This document shows positions 54,976-64,000 of a stretch of 64,000 bases of DNA, in pieces. The DNA is from Platanthera guangdongensis (Eukaryota; Streptophyta; Magnoliopsida; Asparagales; Orchidaceae). Made by a program: the position numbers and the translations under genes. The notes under the pieces were generated by a model. The model did not search any database, had not been told where the DNA came from, and saw only the letters and a list, made by a program, of their open reading frames with translations. The DNA lies in the NCBI GenBank assembly GCA_039583875.1, contig CM077159.1:1572812-1636811 (forward strand), given 5' to 3'. Position 1 is the stretch's first letter. The number at the start of each line of letters is the position of its first letter.

Positions 54976-57258
54976 TTAATTTCCCTTAGAAACCCAATCG
55001 AACTTGGGTCCTAGATTCCTGGTTAGCATACTCCCCCTCGGTTGGTTAACCCTACGAGTGGTCGGCCTCGCATGGCTAACATAGGGAGTCTCGTGATACC
55101 TTGGATTAAACCAACAATCCACGGCAAAGTGACCGACTTTTCCACAGCACCAACAGTCAAATCTGTTGTACCTCTTCCTAGGCTCCTGCCTTACCCTGGG
55201 AACGGTGGGTACAGCCGGGGCTTTGGATCTGGAGGTGGGGGCCTCACAGTGATTGCAGTCACAAGACTTCTTCACCTTCTGTATAACAGGCTTAGCTTTT
55301 GGTGCCTGCTTTCCATTATGGCCGCTAGAGAATTGACCATAATTTCCCATGTGGATTTCCTCATAAGGTGCCTTGAAGGCACTCTCACCGAAGTTCCGAG
55401 GAAAGGTCCAACCGTCATATCGGCTCTTTGGCTTTGCAACCGAGGGTTGAAAATGATGACCAAATGTTGATTCAAAGTCATGTTGGTTGCAAGGAAAGCC
55501 AGGCTTTCTGAACGCAACAGGACTGAGCGGAGCCTTTCCCTTTTCAGCGGTAGAGGCCTTCTTGGCGGCCTTATTCTTCCTCTGGTTCTTGTTTCTCCTA
55601 GATGAGGAACCAGATACCCCTACATGCCCCAAGCCAGCTCCTTTGGCCTGAGCAGAGAAGGTATCAACAACTGGAAGAACTGTTTTTGGCATAGAGAAGC
55701 TCTTGACGATCTTCCTTTCTGCTGCAAGTTGTTCTTCCAACTTGTCGACTTCCTCCTGCTTAAGATCAAGGAGCTTAAGAGACTCTGAGTGCTTTGAGGT
55801 CAGGTCAAGGTGCTCCTGTCGGAGAGAGATCAAACTGGTGACCTCTTCCCTTAGGGAAACACACTCACCCTTAAGGAATTTTACTTCCTTTTTCTCAGCC
55901 TTCAATCTCTTACGGCACTCCTCGAAAGTGTTGAGCAGAAGCTCATACTTCTCGAGGAGCTCAGCTTCACGGGCCGAAAGGCTATCCTCAGGTTCATCAT
56001 CCTGAGACTCAGGATCAGAGTCAGAGTCAGAGAGAGGGGTGTGAACTTTTACCTTCCCAGTAAATTGGGGGCATTCTCCTTCTGAGTCGGAGCGACCCAC
56101 CAGCCCGAAGTAGGCTTCCTCATCATCACTGGAGTCTGAGCAATCAGACTCACTCAGTGTCTTTGGCCTTTTGGCGATGTAGCTCCGCTCTTTCTTCTTA
56201 TCTCTAGAGGATTTGTGCTCCTCTCCTTTCCCTTTTTCTCTCTCGCCTTGATAGCAGTCGGGCACGACGTGTCCTGGCTTATTGCACCCAAAGCAAATAA
56301 TGTCAGAGGAGCGATGTTTGTTCGGTTTAGAAGCATACCTGTCAGAAGAATAATTTTTCTTCTGATGCCTGGAGGAAGAGCCGTCTTTCTTTCTTTGATT
56401 CCTCATCTTGAGGAACTTCTTGAACTCTCGGGTGATGAGGGAGAAATCCTCCTCCGACAGCTCTGAGCTGGAGGAGCATGGCTCGGAGTCCTCTTCCTCA
56501 TCCTTTTTCCTGGCACGGTATGAAACCGCACCCTTGCCTTTTCTGGAGTGACTGGCTTTTAGAGCCACAGTCTTTTCTTTGCTTGCAGCCTTCTTTGCTT
56601 CTTCTTCTGCTTTCCTGGTGTTCAGTTGAAGCTCATAGGACATCAGCTTCCCGAACAGAATTTGCGGCTCTGTTTCAGCTAGTCTGCCAAACTCTCGGAT
56701 GACGCAGATCTTTGTGTCCCATTCCTTAGTAAGGGACCTAAGGAATTTATCATTGAGTTCACCATTAGTGAACACTCTTCCGTATCCTTTTAGCGCATTG
56801 ACAATCTTGAGGAAGTTCTCGAAGGTGACTCCGATCTCTTCCTTAGGCCCTTGTCTGAAGGCCTCATATTCCTGGTTCAAAAGGGATCTCCGATCATCCC
56901 TCACTTCATCAGTGCCCTCCATTAGGATAATCAGGCAGTGCCAGATCTCCTTTGCTGTCCTGCAGTTGCTGAAGTTCTGCATCATTGAGTCATCGACCGC
57001 GCTGACCAGAATGTTCTGCGCCTTCTTGTCAAGTCCCACTAGCACCATCTCATCCTTGTCCATTTCAGAAAGTTTCTTCGGCACTTTCTGGGTAGGATCA
57101 ATGGTGGATACCTTAGTGTGGACATAAGGTCCCTCCTCCACGATCATGAAGAGTCTAGGATCAACTGCCTCCATGTAGAATCTGATCCTTTCCTTCCAGA
57201 TAGGAAAGTTGAGCCTGGTGCACACGGGGATCTTGCCTGTGAACTTGAGCCCGTCCAT
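54976..57258 (-). pseudogene. Sire-G gag, intact frame
   Basis: Open from the ATG at 57258 (MDGLKFTGKIPVC) to TAA at 54976, about 760 codons. The Sirevirus/UBN2 gag domain covers the first 230 residues. There are two CCHC knuckles: CFGCNKPGHVVPDC (56254-56295) and CWCCGKVGHFAVDC (55114-55155). Between them lie an acidic Ser/Asp stretch, a long coiled coil (about 55690-55990) and Lys/Ser-rich sequence. Sirevirus Gag coiled coils have been reported to bind dynein light chain 8. The frame itself is intact; it is listed as a pseudogene only because the host element is broken by Gyp-C and pol stops. Confidence 0.92.
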
Positions 57259-57334
57259 AGTAGATGTTTGCCTTCTTCTTGACACTGGCGACAGGATTCA
57301 ACTCAAGGTGTTAACCTTTTTGATGAGCAACCTC

Positions 57335-57346
57335 GCTCTGATACCA
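57335..57346 (-). other. Sire-G primer-binding site
   Basis: Minus strand TGGTATCAGAGC, two bases inside the 5' LTR edge at 57349, complementary to initiator tRNA-Met. A leader of about 75 bases leads to the gag ATG. Confidence 0.9.
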
Positions 57347-57348
57347 CT

Positions 57349-57620
57349 TGAAAGTCCACCTAGTGTCAACTATCTTCACCTATGGGGGGGGGGGGAATAG
57401 GTGACGTGCAGCGTTTATGCGGAATTTAAAATTGTACTTGCACAATAAAAATAAACAGCACAGCACATAGAATACACAAGCTATTTATAGTGGTTCCCCG
57501 ATTTGGGTACATCCACTTTCCCCCTTCGACCTATCTCCCAACAAGGGATGACTCGGTCTCTTCTCCAACAGGATTGAAATCCAATCCTTGCACTATCGGA
57601 AGGAACCCTTCCACACGTAG
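57349..57620 (-). repeat. Sire-G 5' LTR fragment
   Basis: The last 272 bases of the 5' LTR (minus orientation), matching 49191-49470 with about five mismatches and including TATA at 57482-57489. The rest is displaced by Gyp-C inserted after CCACACGTAG. Confidence 0.92.
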
Positions 57621-58849
57621 TGTCACAACCCGCATTTTCTCAACGATAAAATCGTATTAGAGCAAGAGAAAACACGTGCCGTGATGCCACGCCGTGCAGG
57701 GGATAACTGCACGCGCTCAGGCAAAACTCCAGATCTTAGTTTTAAGGAAAATCGTTGATTAATTATGAAAGAAAAGCAGTTATGTTGATTGGCCGTATCC
57801 CTCGGCATGGTGGATCAGCTAGTCCACAATTAAAAGTATAAGTATACGCAGCAGAAAATAGTTTGGTTCAATTAAGTTGACACCCTAGTGAGCATAAGTG
57901 TCCCCGAGGGACAACTCATGGTATGCACAACTCTAATGTGAATATAATAGATATAAAAAGGTAATCTTTTTACGCTAAGGAAATGTAGTGTCTTTGTTTT
58001 ATAATTATGCTATGCATGATATACTTATAATAATGCTTTTAGGGTTTAAAAATATCTAACATGCAACCTAGCATAAATCCTTCCCAGAAGCAAGTAAACA
58101 ACCACTAAAAGGCAAAAACAGCAGTTTAAGTTCATTCCCAGCATCGCAAGAAGCCACCAGTGGGCGCCAACAACCTGACACGAACCCACTGGTGAGTATG
58201 TATGTCTATACAGAAAAGGAAAGAACTACCTCACAAAATTGGGATCAGCTGTCTCAGCTACCCAAGAGGCCACAAACCAGCCCCTCCAAAAGAACTAGCC
58301 GCTGAACCGGCTACAACCTGGACCTGAGGCATTCAAGAAAAGAACACCTCAGCAAGGAAATAATCAAAAGTGCAAATAAAGCATTAGAGTTAAGAGCAAA
58401 AAGGAGGGTTTACCAACCCGACAACAAGCTGCTATAAGCAAAAGAAAGAGCATGGCAGTAAGAAAAGAGCACTGTCTAAAGCACAGCAAAGCACACCAAG
58501 TGAGAGCAACAAAAGCAACATGCTCCACAAAAGAGTCTAACATTCCTAATACGTGGGTAAGTGGAAGTGGCCAAAATATGGATCTGAATTCATAACCAAA
58601 ATCAGATCCAAAAAGGGCTAAGGGGTCGCCAGTGGCAGCTTTAGGGTCCCACACCAACCCAAACCAGGGCAAACAGGTCGTGGCCACAGCTCTCCACATC
58701 AATATCCGCCCCTCTTAGAGGCCACTAAACATCGCACCACCTGCCACAACCCAAGAGTCGGCAAGCAAAAATTTGCCGAACACCCAATACCACCCCCCTA
58801 AAGGAAGGGAAAAGTCACACTAACGATCCTAAGGTACACAAGAACTCAA

Positions 58850-58995
58850 GACAGAAATGTCGAGCCCACTCGACGCAGCGTTGAATAAACTCCACACACC
58901 TAACGCCTAAAAATACTTAGCCGCAAGTCCTAAGCTAGGTGACGGCGTGGAGTGAGCTCGGCTCACTCGACGCTGTCAGCGCCTTCCACTTAGGG
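58850..58995. repeat. Short palindrome group in Gyp-C LTR (slot 1)
   Basis: GAGCCCACTCGACGCAGCG, GGCGTGGAGTGAGCTC and GGCTCACTCGACGC form inverted pairs. They resemble the GAGTGAG/CTCACTC words of the Sire-H array. Confidence 0.65.
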
Positions 58996-59739
58996 TAAAC
59001 GTAAGTTTTGCTAAAATCGCAGCCTAAGCCCTCTCATGCGCAAAAACAGAGAGTTGGAGATTTAATCCCAACCCACCGTTCCGTCCTAACTACTCGGAGC
59101 TACCGCAACTAACCCTAAACTGCAACTAACAAAAACCTCACCCTAACTCTATCTACCCACTGGACACTAAACATCCGACAAAAGAGAACATTGATTAAAA
59201 TTCCAGAAAAAGAAATAAAGAGTCAGCACTTGATTAGAAGCTTGAAGAAACAATTCAACCTGCTGCCCTAGGGAGGAAAAAAAAAGACAAAGAGAACAGA
59301 GCTTTACAAAAGAAATAAAAAGATCAAGGGTTAGAAATAAATTTGGCAAGGGCAAGGGGCCACTTGCCTCTACCTCTCCGAAAAAACAAACAACATCCGC
59401 ACCACGGCTTGGCTCCGGCGGCAAGATCGGCCACCGAGAAGACCAAAGCTGAAACTTGAGGGAAGAAAGAAATCAGTTAATTAGAAATTCCTGGAATCGA
59501 ACCCTAAATCAAGAAAAACTTACATGGAAGGGAAGATCTAGCCGAGAGCAAGCCGAATCCACTATCACACGAGAAAAACGGGCTCTAACCTTCCCGAAAT
59601 CGCCGGCCAAAACAACCACCGCCTCCTCTCAAAACCCTTGCGCTGGAAGCTCTCCAGACTCGAGAACGATGAAAAATGAGGAGGAAAAACAGTTCACGGC
59701 AACAAAAGACGATTTCAGGAAAAAAGTACGGAACACGCC

Positions 59740-60290
59740 CAAGACACGCCCGTGACACGGCCCGACACGCCCGTGTCACGGGGCGTGTACTCACACACTC
59801 GACGAACGTCGATCTCTACTCGACGAAAACACGGGACACGCCCCCCCGACACGCCCGTGACACGGCCCGACACGCCCGTGTCACGGGGCGTGTACTCACG
59901 CACCTACCCACTCGACGAAAGTCGATCTCCGCTCGACGAAGCAAGGGACACGCCCTGTGACACGCCCGTGTCACAGGCCGTGTACCAACTCGAACACCGC
60001 CCGACGATCGTGGAGCGCCGATCGTCGAACAGAGAGACACGCCCCAAGGTCACGCCCGTGTTCGACACGACACGCCCGTGACAGGGCCGTGTTCTCACTA
60101 AACACCACCTGACGACCATCGAGCGCAGCTCGACGAATCGAAGGGGGATACGCCCGTGACACGCCCGTGTCACGGCCGTGTTCCTACAAAAAAACCCTGT
60201 CGACCAAAACTTCGTCGACCGGAGAAACGGGAGCTCTACCCGAGCACGACACGCCCTGGGTCACGGGCGTGACCCAGGCCGTGTCACCCA
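59740..60290. repeat. Palindromic array in Gyp-C LTR (slot 2)
   Basis: Repeated GACACGCCCGTGTCACGG and CGGGCGTGTC words alternate with CTCGACGAA...GTCGATCTC and GATCGTCGAAC words. A unit of about 90 bases occurs twice at 59745-59920. Both word types also occur in the Gyp-A and Gyp-B LTRs. Confidence 0.88.
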
Positions 60291-60763
60291 AACTTACACA
60301 GAAAAGAAACCTGCTAACACCTAGCAAACAAGATACAAGGCACCAGCCTACAAGCTCAGGCACAACAGGCCACGCACAGCACAGCAAACATAACAAACCT
60401 GCAGCTAACAAAACAACGCCGAAACGACACGAAGGCAAACGATCTCGGATTTCGACCAAAACTCGCACCATAGCTAAACAACCAAGCCACGAAAACAACG
60501 GCGAGGTCGAAAACAACATCCGACGATCGAACACTCGGGCTAACACTTCCCGAAGCCAAAACGCAAGCATTTCCCTAAGAGGCCCAACCGAGTCACCAAA
60601 ACAGACTCCGGCTAGCTGGGGAAACTTGCCAACTGGCTACAACCAGGCTACACAAGGAACCTACAGAGCTAGGACCACGCTCTACAACGGCGAAGTGCCG
60701 GAAAACGTCATCGTAACGCCAATCCACAATCAAACAAAACACAGAAAAACCGGGGGCGTTACA

Positions 60764-60780
60764 GCCACTCCCCCTAAAAG
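60764..60780 (-). other. Gyp-C polypurine tract
   Basis: Minus strand CTTTTAGGGGGAGTGGC directly before the 3' LTR. Confidence 0.88.
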
Positions 60781-60879
60781 AAAGTTTCGCCTCGAAACTT
60801 TACTCACAACACTCCTATGAAGAAGGAGAGAGAAAGAGCCAGGAAAGGACTACATAATCATAAATAAAACAAAACGTAC

Positions 60880-63800
60880 CAGGCACAAGCTCAGGGAAAC
60901 AGATGAGGGTGAGCCTCCCTCATAGCCGACTCCAACTCCCAAGTCGCGCTTTCTTCATCCTGATTCCTCCATAAAACTTTAATCATCGGAATAGACTTCT
61001 TCCGCAGCGCACGAACCTGAGAATCCAGAATGCGGACAGGCACCTCCACATAAGAAAGATTCGGCTCCAACTAAGGCACAGAATCCAAAACCTGCTTGCC
61101 ATTCGATACACATTTCCGCAGCTGACTGACGTGGAAGACATTATGCACGCCAGAGAAATTTGCGGGCAACGCCAGCCTATAAGCTGATATCCCAATCCGC
61201 TCAACAATCGGAAATGGCCCCACGAACCTCGGGTCCAACTTCCTGTTCTTGCCAAAACGCTTGACTCCGATCAACGGGGAGACCTTTAAGAACACTGAGT
61301 CCCCCACCAAAAATTCCAAATCCGATCTACGCCGATTGGCATTTTTCTCATATCTCTCCTGGGCTATCCGAAGCTTTTCCCGTATAAGCTTCACAGCAGT
61401 TTCCATCTCCTCGAGAGCTTCTGTACCCAACAAAGGTCTCTCGCCAACCTCAGCCCAAAACAAGGGAGTCCTGCAGCGCCTCCCATACAAAGCTTCAAAA
61501 GGAGCCATTTGCAAGCTTTCTTGATAACTGTTATTATACGCAAATTCCATAAGCCGCAAGCGCTCATCCCACGCTCCTCCGTGTTCCAGAATATAGCATC
61601 GGATCATATCTTCCACAATCTGATTTACTCGCTCCGTCTGACCATTGGTCTGGGGATGATAAGCTGTGGAATATCTCAAATCTGTACCCAACCCTTCTTG
61701 AAGGCTCTTCCAAAAACGAGACGTAAACCTGGAGTCTCGATCTGATATGATACTCACGGGTACACCATGCAATCTAATAACCTCATCCAAATACAGCTCG
61801 GCTATCTTCCTCATCGGATAATCGATCTTAAATGGTACGAAGTGAGCACTCTTCGTCAATCTGTCTACGATCACCCAAACTGAATCATGCCCTTTAGGAG
61901 ATCTCGGTAAGCCTGTAATGAAATCCATCGAGATACTCTCCCACTTCCACATCGGAATCTCTAAGGGAGCTAGCTTGCCACCAGGCCTTCCATGGCCGGC
62001 CTTCACACGCCTGCAAGTGAAGCACTCAGAAACAAATCTGGCTATGTCCTTCTTCATCCCATACCACCAGGCAATCTGCTTTAAATCATGGTACATTTTG
62101 GTAGACCCTGGATGGTAGGCAACACTAGATCCGTGGGCTTCTCTGCACACCATATCCCGAATATCTCCAACTGCGGGAATGCGAAACCTGCCACAATCCA
62201 TGAAGGTTCTGCCACTGCCAAGCTACTCTGCGAAACGCAGCTTCCTACAGAAATGTCCATCAAAAGAAACTCTTCCACAGGACGCTCGGCGGAGAGATTG
62301 AAAATCTTTCCTGACTTCCGACTTAGGGCATCGGCCACCACATTCGCCTTACCCGGATGATACTGGATTTCAACATCATAGTCGGCCACGTACTCCAACC
62401 ACCGCCGCTGGCGCAGATTCAACTCTTTCTGAGTGAAGACATACTTCAAGCTCTTATGATCCGTGAAAATCTTGCACTGCGCGCCATACAGCAAATACAT
62501 CCACAATTTCAACGCATAGATCACAGCTGCAAACTCCAGGTCATGCGTAGGGTAATTTCTCTCATGAGTCTTTAGCTGCCTCGACCCGTACGCAATCACC
62601 TTCCCGCCCTGCATCAAAACGCAGCCCAGTCCGACGTGCGACGCATCCACAAATATATCATACTCACTATCTTCAGTAGGCAAAGATAAAACTGGAGCTG
62701 AACATAACCTTCTTTTGAATTCCTCAAAAGCCTCCTCACACTTGCTATCCCATATGAAGGCTGCATTCTTCTGCGTCAACCTGGTCAACGGCGCAGACAA
62801 AGTAGAGAATCCCTCTACGAATCTCCTATAATATCCAGCCAAGCCCAAGAAGCTTCTGATATCTTTGGGAGAAACAGGCCTCGCCCATTCCATAACAGCA
62901 GCTATCTTTTCTGGGTCCACTGATATTCCCTCCTTATTCACCATGTGGCCGAGAAAAGAGACTTGAGGTAACCAAAATTCGCATTTGCTTAGCTTGGCGT
63001 ATAGCTTATGGTCTCTCAGAGTCGTCAAGACTAGTCGTAAATGCCGATCATGCTCCTCCGCATTCTTAGAATACCCCAAAACATCGTCTATAAAGACAAT
63101 CACAAACTTTTCCAGGAAGTCCTTGAAAACTCTGTTCATCAGATCCATAAAAGCTGAGGGCGCATTAGTCAAACCAAATGACATAACCAAAAACTCAAAA
63201 TGCCCATGACGAGAGCGGAACGCCGTCCGCAGAACATCTGACTCCCGAATCCTCAACTGGTGATAGCCCGATCGAAGATCTATCTTGGAAAACACGGCAC
63301 TACCACGCAGTTGGTCAAACAGATCGTCAATCCGAGGCAAAGGGTACCTGTTCTTAATAGTAACCTTGTTCAGTTCTCTATAGTCGATGCATAGCCTCAT
63401 CGACCCATCCTTTTTTTTAACGAACAGCACTGGAGCACCCCATGGTGAGGAACTCGGCCTAATGAACCCTTTTGCCAACATCTCATCCAGCTGCATTCGC
63501 AACTCTTCCAGCTCTCGCGGGGCCATCCGGTACGGCGCCTTGGCAATAGGACGCGTGCCTGACTCCAAATCTATAGCAACTCGACATCTCGATCGGGTGG
63601 AAGACCGGGAAGATGATCAGGAAACACATCAGAGAAGTCACACACCACAGGGATCTCTTGCAAACACGGCACTCTAACAACAGCCCCTATCAGAGAGACC
63701 ACACAGGCAGAACAACCAGAATCAAGCAACTTCCGAGCACGCACTGCAGAAATGACTGGAGGCTCCTGGAGAGAATACCCATAAATGCTCCCTGGCTGAC

Positions 63801-64000
63801 CGTTGTTCTTGACGAAGTCCAAGCGCTTACCCTTGCACTGGATCAAAGCATCGTACCTTACAACCAGTCCATGCCCAAGATAACATCGAAGTCCTCCAGG
63901 TCAATCACCTTCAGATCTGCCTTGGCTAGAAAATCCCCCAACAAAATCGGACAATCCAGGACACCCAGGTCCGTAACCATAGAGTCACCAGAGGGGAACT
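60880..64000 (-). pseudogene. Gyp-C pol (protease end, RT, RNase H, integrase, chromodomain-like)
   Basis: Minus strand. Protease end DVILGMDWL at about 63870, then a 1-base frameshift. RT with [12 protein letters not shown] and FIDD at 63083-63094. RNase [11 protein letters not shown]...FTDHKSLKY to about 62300. Integrase with [39 protein letters not shown] and HPQTNGQTERVNQ. The tail VRILDSQVRALRKKSIPMIK resembles the C-terminal chromodomain region of chromoviruses. Defects: frameshifts near 63860, 63582 and 62210 (the last with loss of the usual RNase H-integrase linker) and TAG at 61073-61071. The protease active site and gag are off the edge. Confidence 0.9.

Larger units (their letters stand above)
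49191..57620 (-). mobile_element. Sire-G: nearly intact Sirevirus-like copia
   Basis: Minus-strand element with 3' LTR 49191-51498, polypurine tracts, pol 51801-54968, gag 54976-57258, primer-binding site 57335-57346 and 5' LTR from 57349, cut at 57620 by Gyp-C. Only three in-frame stops are seen in pol and none in gag. In the shared 270 bases the two LTRs differ at about five positions. No env-like frame. Confidence 0.92.
57621..60763 (-). repeat. Gyp-C 3' LTR
   Basis: 3143 bp, minus strand TGTAACGCCCCCGG...GCGGGTTGTGACA, homologous to Gyp-solo and Gyp-D. Two word arrays (58850-58995 and 59740-60290). A 217-codon frame at 60167-60820 spans array and flank on the antisense strand and has no retroelement similarity. 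Confidence 0.92.
57621..64000 (-). mobile_element. Gyp-C: chromovirus-like gypsy, 3' portion
   Basis: Minus-strand gypsy entering from the right edge: protease end, RT, RNase H, integrase, chromodomain-like tail, polypurine tract and a 3143-bp 3' LTR. Its LTR edge TGTCACAACC splits the Sire-G 5' LTR. The base five-mer left of the edge is CGTAG; its partner is outside the window. Confidence 0.92.

Noticed and set aside
60167..60820. 217-codon plus-strand frame in the Gyp-C LTR
   Set aside because: It runs through the palindromic array antisense to the element, is not kept in Gyp-solo or Gyp-D, and has no recognisable domain.

Overview
The window is plant nuclear DNA made almost entirely of LTR retrotransposons nested in one another. 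No host gene, rRNA, tRNA gene or CRISPR array was recognised. Plant origin is inferred from Ty1/copia elements of the Sirevirus type, chromovirus-like Ty3/gypsy elements, primer-binding sites matching initiator tRNA-Met, and 1.7-3.1 kb LTRs. The species cannot be named; a large-genome angiosperm fits.

Labels used below. Sire-1 (374-23408, +): Sirevirus-like copia with an extra env-like reading frame. Cop-2 (1957-12279, +): copia inserted in the 5' LTR of Sire-1. Gyp-solo (6193-8949): gypsy solo LTR inserted in the pol of Cop-2. Gyp-A (1-373 and 23409-27095, -): gypsy split by Sire-1 inside its gag zinc knuckle. Gyp-B (27096-33436, +): gypsy split by Gyp-A. Sire-H (33437-39107, +): copia split by Gyp-B. 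Gyp-D (39108-43487, -): gypsy split by Sire-H. Gyp-E (43488-46754, +): old gypsy split by Gyp-D on the left and by Sire-F on the right. Sire-F (46755-49190, +): copia split by Sire-G. Sire-G (49191-57620, -): nearly intact copia whose 5' LTR is cut by Gyp-C (57621-64000, -), which runs off the right edge.

Read from the outside in, the left stack is Gyp-E > Gyp-D > Sire-H > Gyp-B > Gyp-A > Sire-1 > Cop-2 > Gyp-solo. The right stack is Gyp-E > Sire-F > Sire-G > Gyp-C. For Sire-1, Cop-2 and Gyp-solo both ends are visible, with target-site duplications. For the others only one precise LTR end is visible and the partner end lies outside the window.

Copia elements show the order gag-PR-INT-RT-RH and gypsy elements PR-RT-RH-INT. 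Nearly all frames carry stops or frameshifts. Cop-2 and Sire-G are the best preserved. LTR divergence fits the nesting: the Cop-2 LTRs differ at about 40 of 1679 positions by eye, and the Sire-1 LTRs differ more.

Two features go beyond routine annotation. First, every long LTR, copia and gypsy alike, carries a cluster of short palindromic words, most with a CG core, such as TTCGACGAA, GTGTCGACAC, ACACGGGCGTGT, CTCGAG and CTCACTCAACGC. Some words are shared between superfamilies, and in Sire-1 the array also lies inside the gag frame. Second, three gypsy elements (Gyp-A, Gyp-B, Gyp-E) have a short GT...AG intron-like insert at the same phase-1 position between gag and protease. Each insert contains or ends in an in-frame stop, which suggests that splicing sets the Gag to Gag-Pol ratio.
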